A stretch of 10,347 bases of DNA from Planctomycetia bacterium (lineage in GTDB: Bacteria > Planctomycetota > Phycisphaerae > Phycisphaerales > SM1A02). Below the pieces are notes generated by a model. It did not search any database. It was given only the letters and a program-made list of their open reading frames with translations, and was not told where the DNA came from. Numbering within the stretch: position 1 is the stretch's first letter; each line of letters starts with the position of its first letter. The translations under genes and the position numbers were made by a program. Positions 7,063-10,347 of this stretch are shown here, one piece after another. The stretch is taken from the NCBI GenBank assembly GCA_009936695.1, contig JAACEA010000565.1, forward strand, positions 1-10,347. Reading direction: 5' to 3'.

Positions 7063-7083
7063 GCCCGGCATCGACGCGTCCGG

Positions 7084-8109
7084 TCAGGCGTCGGATGGCG
7101 ACTCCCCGGGCTGCTCCGAATCCGGATCGCGGCCGAAGCGGCCAAGCATGATCGAGGCGAACCCGCCGAGAAGGACCAGACCGACGGCCCCGGTGATCCG
7201 CCCGGCTGACGGGACATAGGCCGCCGTCGGTCGGTACTTCAATTCCACCGCCTCGGCTTCCGCGGTCGTCGTGATCGCCTGGCCGCGAATCACGCTTCCC
7301 ATTTCCGGCAGCACCGCGGCCCGAAACGGCCAGAGCCCCGCGACGGCCCCGAGCAGCAGTCCGAGCAATGCGCCGAGCGTGATCGCCCGATGTCGCTCGA
7401 GCAGCCATCGCACGACGTTGCTGACCAGGACGATGCCGAGGAGGACACCGACCCCGATCGCCGCAAGAGGCCATGCCGCCTCGATGACGCCTGCGATTTC
7501 CCCGCTCCGAATCGCGAGCTTGAAGGCGTCGATCGCATCGAGCACCGCCACGTACTGACCGAGTACCAGCAGGAGATACCCCCCACTCACGCCGGGCAGG
7601 ACCATGGCGGCCGCACCCGCGAAACCGGCGAGGAACAACCCACCAAGGCCCCCACCTCCATCGGAGGCCGCCGGCTGCGTCTCCTGCATCAAGGCCAGCG
7701 CCACCATGCCGACGAACGACAGGATCGTCGCGAACACCGCCCGCGGCGGAATCGGTCGCAGCATCGCCCACAGGGTCGGCGCTCCGCCGAGGGTGAGCCC
7801 GATGAAGAGGCTGTAGGCGACCCATCGATGCTCGAGGACCCCGTCGCGAACCGTGCCGGCCAGCAGCCCGATCGCGAGGACCGCGGGCACACCCACGCAT
7901 GCGAGCACGAGCCACGGCCGCAGTCGGCGGGCCAGCGTCGTCGCCGCCGCCACCGACTCCACGAAGGCGGGATAGACCCCTGCGGCGAGCAGCATCGTGC
8001 CGCCGGAGATTCCGGGGACCAGGTTCGCGAGCCCCATCAGAATGCCACCGATCGCCAGCCGACCGATGAACATCGGACTCATGGAGCGTGTTTCTTGCGT
8101 CGTCGACAC
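7084..8109 (-). CDS. DUF368 membrane protein, undecaprenyl-phosphate translocase (PopT type)
   Basis: This 341-aa polytopic inner-membrane protein has about eight or more hydrophobic segments. It carries the DUF368 hallmark twice: GLANLVPGISGGTML (residues 26-40) and AMVLPGVSGGYLLL (167-180). These are related, inverted-repeat-like membrane hairpins, as expected for a transporter built from two halves. DUF368 proteins (PopT) have been shown to return undecaprenyl phosphate, the lipid carrier for peptidoglycan and O-antigen, across the cytoplasmic membrane. The start is GTG at 8109, supported by GGGAG 8 bases upstream; an internal ATG nine codons later is possible. A hydrophilic segment at about 145-155 and a Ser/Pro/Asp C-terminal tail are likely loops or ends. 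It is divergent from galE across 125 bases. Shared control is plausible, since both serve surface-polysaccharide synthesis. Confidence 0.92.
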   Translation of the reverse strand: MSTTQETRSMSPMFIGRLAIGGILMGLANLVPGISGGTMLLAAGVYPAFVESVAAATTLARRLRPWLVLACVGVPAVLAIGLLAGTVRDGVLEHRWVAYSLFIGLTLGGAPTLWAMLRPIPPRAVFATILSFVGMVALALMQETQPAASDGGGGLGGLFLAGFAGAAAMVLPGVSGGYLLLVLGQYVAVLDAIDAFKLAIRSGEIAGVIEAAWPLAAIGVGVLLGIVLVSNVVRWLLERHRAITLGALLGLLLGAVAGLWPFRAAVLPEMGSVIRGQAITTTAEAEAVELKYRPTAAYVPSAGRITGAVGLVLLGGFASIMLGRFGRDPDSEQPGESPSDA

Positions 8110-8151
8110 GAACGGATCTCCCGGGGATCACTGGAGCAGGGACCGACGAAA

Positions 8152-8170
8152 CCCGATTGATATCATCGGG
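8152..8170. promoter_or_regulatory. Inverted repeat in the divergent DUF368-galE promoter region
   Basis: CCCGAT (8152-8157), then TGATATC, then ATCGGG (8165-8170) is a perfect 6-bp-arm palindrome with a 7-base centre. It lies in the 125-base gap between two divergent genes, where a dimeric regulator could control both. It is also the most AT-rich point of the gap. Functional assignment is inference; no promoter hexamers could be fixed with confidence. Confidence 0.35.
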
Positions 8171-8234
8171 ACGTTCCTCGCTCATCGGCTCCACCAGCGT
8201 CGAACCTCGACCCTCATCGAAAAGGCGACACCAG

Positions 8235-9287
8235 ATGACCTCCCCACCAACTCGGATCCTCGTGACCGGCGCTGCGGGATACATCGGTTCGCACGCCTGC
8301 CTTCGACTCGTCGAGGCCGGCCTCGACGTGGTGGGACTCGACGACCTCTCCCGCGGACATCGCGGGGCCTTCGAGGCGATCTCGTCCGCCGCCGGCGACC
8401 TGCCCGGCTCCTTCTCGGCGATCGAGGCCTCCATCGCGGATCGCGATGCCTGCGAGGCCGCGCTCGGGGATCACCGAATCGAACTGGTGATGCACTTCGC
8501 GGCCCTGGCCTACGTGGGCGAATCCGTGGACGAGCCGCTCCGGTACTACGACAACAACACCGGCGGCGCCATCTCCCTCCTGCAGTCGATGAGTCGGTCC
8601 GGGGTGAATCGCTTCATCTTCTCGAGCACCTGTGCGACCTACGGGGAACCCGCGGCGGATCGAATTCCGATCGCGGAGGACTGCCCCCAGGCGCCGATCA
8701 ATCCGTACGGTCATTCCAAGCACATGGTCGAACGCGTGCTGTTCGACCATGCGTACGCCCGTCGTGCCGCGGACCCTGCATTCGCCTTCGCCGCCCTGCG
8801 GTACTTCAACGTCGCAGGCAGTGATCCGAAAGGCCGGATCGGCGAGGATCATCGCCCCGAGACGCACCTGATTCCGATCTGCCTCGAGGTCGCCGCCGGC
8901 CGTCGCGAGGCGTTGGTGATCCACGGCGACGACTATCCGACCGACGATGGGACCTGCATTCGCGACTATGTCCACGTCTGCGATCTCATCGATGCCCACA
9001 TCGCGGTGATGAACGGCCTCACGCCGGGTGATGCCCGCGCCCTGAACGTCGGCCTCGGCCACGGCTGGTCGGTGCGGGAGGTTCTGGAGTCATGCCGGAG
9101 GGTCACCGGTCACCCGATTCCGGAACGTGCCGGCCCCCGCCGCCCCGGCGATCCGCCCCGTCTCTTCGCGGATGCGTCGCGGATCAAGCGTGATTTCGGC
9201 TGGACGCCGGAATTCACCGACCTCGATGAGACGGTCTCGACCGCCTGGGCCTGGATGAACGCGCAGCCGAACGGCTACGCCTCCTGA
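8235..9287 (+). CDS. galE: UDP-glucose 4-epimerase
   Basis: This 350-aa cytoplasmic short-chain dehydrogenase/reductase interconverts UDP-glucose and UDP-galactose using bound NAD. The Rossmann motif GAAGYIG (G12, G15, G18) is at the N-terminus. The catalytic block FSSTCATYG has T132 in the Ser124 position of E. coli GalE. Y158 and K162 (PYGHSK) complete the triad. The GalE-specific stretches YFNVAGSDPKGRIGEDH and YPTDDGTCIRDYVHV are well conserved and argue for GalE over other sugar-nucleotide epimerases or dehydratases. The length is normal (about 330-350). ATG 8235 is preferred because the Rossmann strand follows at once; the frame extends upstream to 8088 without homology. AAAGG at 8221-8225 is the likely ribosome site. 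Activity on UDP-GlcNAc cannot be excluded. It ends 6 bases before the end of the convergent PagL-like gene. Confidence 0.95.
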   Translation: MTSPPTRILVTGAAGYIGSHACLRLVEAGLDVVGLDDLSRGHRGAFEAISSAAGDLPGSFSAIEASIADRDACEAALGDHRIELVMHFAALAYVGESVDEPLRYYDNNTGGAISLLQSMSRSGVNRFIFSSTCATYGEPAADRIPIAEDCPQAPINPYGHSKHMVERVLFDHAYARRAADPAFAFAALRYFNVAGSDPKGRIGEDHRPETHLIPICLEVAAGRREALVIHGDDYPTDDGTCIRDYVHVCDLIDAHIAVMNGLTPGDARALNVGLGHGWSVREVLESCRRVTGHPIPERAGPRRPGDPPRLFADASRIKRDFGWTPEFTDLDETVSTAWAWMNAQPNGYAS

Positions 9288-9293
9288 TCCGGC

Positions 9294-9947
9294 TCAGAAC
9301 GGAAGGCTGACTCGAGCCGTCACCGCAAGCGCATCGATCCCGAAGTTGGTCGCCGTGGTCCGAGCGTTGGACAGGTGGTACCAACCGATGCCCAGAAGAA
9401 GTCTCGTCCGCTCGTCCAGAGCGATCGAACAACCGATGCCCGCCTGTGGCGTGAAGTCCAAGCGACTGCCGTCCGGTGGAACCGGCGAGCTGGCGTAGAC
9501 CAGTCCGATGCCGAGGTCGGCATAGAGCGTCCACGAGTCGTATCTCAGGAAGTGCCACCGGAGCATCACCGAAACGCCGAGGAAGGCGGCATCATCACCG
9601 CCATCCTGCCCGACCCAGCCCAGATCCGCGTCGACCCCGAGACTGAAGGCATCGATCGGAAACCACTCGAGTCCGCCTCGAAGCCCGAGAATTCGTTCGT
9701 TCTGAAAGTCCGTCGCCACCAGGCCACCGATCGACCACCGGAGATCGCCTTGATCGCCGTAGACCGGCCGCGTCTCCGCCGGCATGACATCGCCGGCTTC
9801 GTCCGACGACGCCGCCTGGAGCAATCCGAGCGCATCCAGCGGGGCCGGGATCCCGGCAGGCAAGACCTCGGCCGTCAACGATCCGGCGAAACCGCCCACC
9901 GCCGCCATCAGCAGGATGATGAAGCGTGACATTCCGGAGTTCTGCAT
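9294..9947 (-). CDS. PagL-like outer-membrane beta-barrel (lipid A 3-O-deacylase / acyloxyacyl hydrolase family)
   Basis: This 217-aa protein has a signal peptide (hydrophobic core about 9-22, likely cleavage after LTA26). Alternating amphipathic strands (for example LRWSIGGLVATDF, FLGVSVMLRWHF, WTLYADLGIGLVYAS, ARVSLPF) follow, ending in a C-terminal Phe as in BAM substrates. The segment GWYHLSNARTTATNFGID matches the PagL active-site region HxSN...NxGIE. PagL enzymes remove the 3-O-acyl chain of lipid A in the outer membrane with a His-Ser-Glu triad. Here H191 and S193 are present, and the residue 12 positions after the Ser is D205, where PagL has Glu. The start 9947 is supported by GGGAGG 4 bases upstream; a second Met lies five codons later. 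The protein is longer than classical PagL (about 150 mature), with an extra 40-60 residues before the first strands. Deacylase activity is a family-based inference. Confidence 0.75.
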   Translation of the reverse strand: MQNSGMSRFIILLMAAVGGFAGSLTAEVLPAGIPAPLDALGLLQAASSDEAGDVMPAETRPVYGDQGDLRWSIGGLVATDFQNERILGLRGGLEWFPIDAFSLGVDADLGWVGQDGGDDAAFLGVSVMLRWHFLRYDSWTLYADLGIGLVYASSPVPPDGSRLDFTPQAGIGCSIALDERTRLLLGIGWYHLSNARTTATNFGIDALAVTARVSLPF

Positions 9948-9991
9948 CAAGCCTCCCGAGACGCAGATGGTGTTCCATCCCGACGCCCTGC

Positions 9992-10031
9992 AAAAAAGAC
10001 CGCCCGGTCGCTCCGACACGACCGGACGGGT
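9992..10031 (-). terminator. Minus-strand intrinsic terminator ahead of the PagL-like gene
   Basis: Read on the minus strand, CGTCCGGTCG pairs with CGACCGGGCG (7 bp, one mismatch, then 3 bp) around an 8-base loop (10011-10018). It is followed by TCTTTTTT (9999-9992). It ends 45 bases before the PagL-like ATG (9947), on the same strand. It therefore either ends an upstream minus-strand RNA or acts as an attenuator in that gene's leader. In the plus direction it is followed only by TTTCTC. Confidence 0.75.
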
Positions 10032-10074
10032 TTCTCAACCATGTCACCATGGCTGCGAAGAAGACCTCGAATCA

Positions 10075-10095
10075 CCATCTCCATGCTGGAGATGG
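10075..10095. repeat. Perfect 8-bp hairpin
   Basis: CCATCTCC (10075-10082), loop ATGCT, GGAGATGG (10088-10095). No T-run follows on either strand. It lies 43 bases upstream (minus-strand sense) of the terminator hairpin, so it would be part of the same transcript. Confidence 0.6.
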
Positions 10096-10135
10096 CCTGC
10101 GGGAGGTGTTGAAACCAGAACTTCATGCTGATTTC

Positions 10136-10150
10136 AGCCTGTAACAGGCT
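10136..10150. repeat. Perfect 6-bp hairpin with 3-base loop
   Basis: AGCCTG (10136-10141), TAA, CAGGCT (10145-10150). The tight stem favours an RNA structure rather than a protein operator. No terminator T-run adjoins it. Confidence 0.5.
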
Positions 10151-10168
10151 ATTCCGCCGCATTATGGA

Positions 10169-10198
10169 CGAACTTGGCGGCATTTCGACGCAAGTTCG
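10169..10198. repeat. Perfect 8-bp inverted repeat
   Basis: CGAACTTG (10169-10176) and CAAGTTCG (10191-10198) with a 14-base interior. The 22-base centre-to-centre spacing of the arms, about two helical turns, suits a dimeric regulator. It could equally form an RNA stem. It lies upstream of a possible plus-strand gene at 10226 and of the minus-strand leader region. Confidence 0.45.
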
Positions 10199-10347
10199 CG
10201 TAAATTCGCTCGCTCGGATCGGGGCATGCGCTCCAGATCCTCGAAATCCAAGTTCATGCTGGTTGGGAATCAGCGCCAGAGGCCCGAAATCAACCCGAAT
10301 TCCGTTGGACCACGGCACAGTATCGACCCCGATGGGCGTTGGTCAAC

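Larger units (their letters stand above)
10032..10347. other. Non-coding-looking region with several hairpins; no convincing gene
   Basis: This 316-base stretch is less GC-rich than the rest. No frame shows the codon bias of the neighbouring genes. Three perfect inverted repeats are present: CCATCTCC/GGAGATGG (10075-10095, 5-base loop), AGCCTG/CAGGCT (10136-10150, 3-base loop) and CGAACTTG/CAAGTTCG (10169-10198, 14-base interior). A plus-strand frame from ATG 10226 (MRSRSSKSKFMLVGNQ...) stays open to the window edge and might be a gene start, but it has no properly spaced ribosome site. A minus-strand frame ending in ERIYANLRRNAAKFVHNAAE and a stop looks protein-like but lacks a start and has a stop shortly upstream. 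Confidence 0.5.

Noticed and set aside
7004..8434. Upstream extension of the possible lipoprotein frame to a 636-codon frame
   Set aside because: It overlaps the DUF368 gene in another frame and the galE start on the opposite strand. The translated extension is Arg/Gly-rich noise.
9948..10019. N-terminal extension of the PagL-like frame to 10019
   Set aside because: It would run through the terminator hairpin and place 24 polar residues before the signal peptide. GGGAGG lies just ahead of the 9947 ATG.
10122..10261. Nine-base direct repeat TTCATGCTG (10122-10130 and 10253-10261)
   Set aside because: It occurs only as two short copies without flanking features, so chance is sufficient. It is not an att site, CRISPR or insertion footprint.
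9947..10318. Minus-strand 123-codon frame at the right end
   Set aside because: It crosses the terminator hairpin, has no domain pattern or ribosome site, and does not show the third-position GC of the neighbours.
1..10347. Search for a defence system, CRISPR array, mobile element, tRNA or biosynthetic cluster
   Set aside because: I saw no repeat arrays, transposase or integrase motifs, cloverleaf sequences, nucleases or synthase modules. All long genes have ordinary envelope, motor or signalling assignments.

Overview
The window is uniformly GC-rich (mid-60s percent by eye), Gram-negative bacterial chromosome with tightly packed genes. It has no phage, transposon, CRISPR or rRNA/tRNA signal. 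A LpxL-type lipid A acyltransferase and a PagL-like outer-membrane barrel imply an outer membrane. Two small hypothetical proteins and a membrane-anchored coiled-coil protein resemble proteins I associate, from memory only, with Planctomycetota (Phycisphaerae-like). I infer that phylum with moderate confidence.

Layout, plus strand first. 1-626 is the 3' part of a FIST-domain sensory protein. 869-2539 is a GspE/PilB-family secretion or pilus ATPase with a tandem MshEN-type N-terminus. 2824-4194 is a one-TM, coiled-coil protein with a beta-rich domain and a possible BRCT-like C-terminal module. A very strong intrinsic terminator (4225-4268) follows. A LpxL-family acyltransferase (4288-5340) overlaps a stand-alone receiver protein (5337-5726) by ATGA. 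Two small conserved-looking proteins (5797-6132 and 6129-6506) also overlap by ATGA.

On the minus strand, 7084-8109 is a DUF368/PopT-type undecaprenyl-phosphate translocase. Downstream of it lies a small possible lipoprotein (6524-7003). galE (8235-9287, plus) diverges from the DUF368 gene. A PagL-like outer-membrane protein (9294-9947, minus) converges on galE. The last ~320 bases hold no convincing gene. They contain a minus-strand intrinsic terminator and three perfect hairpins or inverted repeats, suggesting a structured leader or small RNA ahead of the PagL-like gene.

The recognisable functions fit an envelope theme: lipid A acylation and possible deacylation, recycling of the C55-P carrier, UDP-galactose supply, and a secretion or pilus motor. 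The genes are on both strands and do not form one operon. I found no evidence for a defence, mobile or secondary-metabolite system. The most unusual points are the conservatively changed PagL-like triad, the composite coiled-coil protein, the incomplete MshEN motifs, and two terminators placed directly in front of genes.
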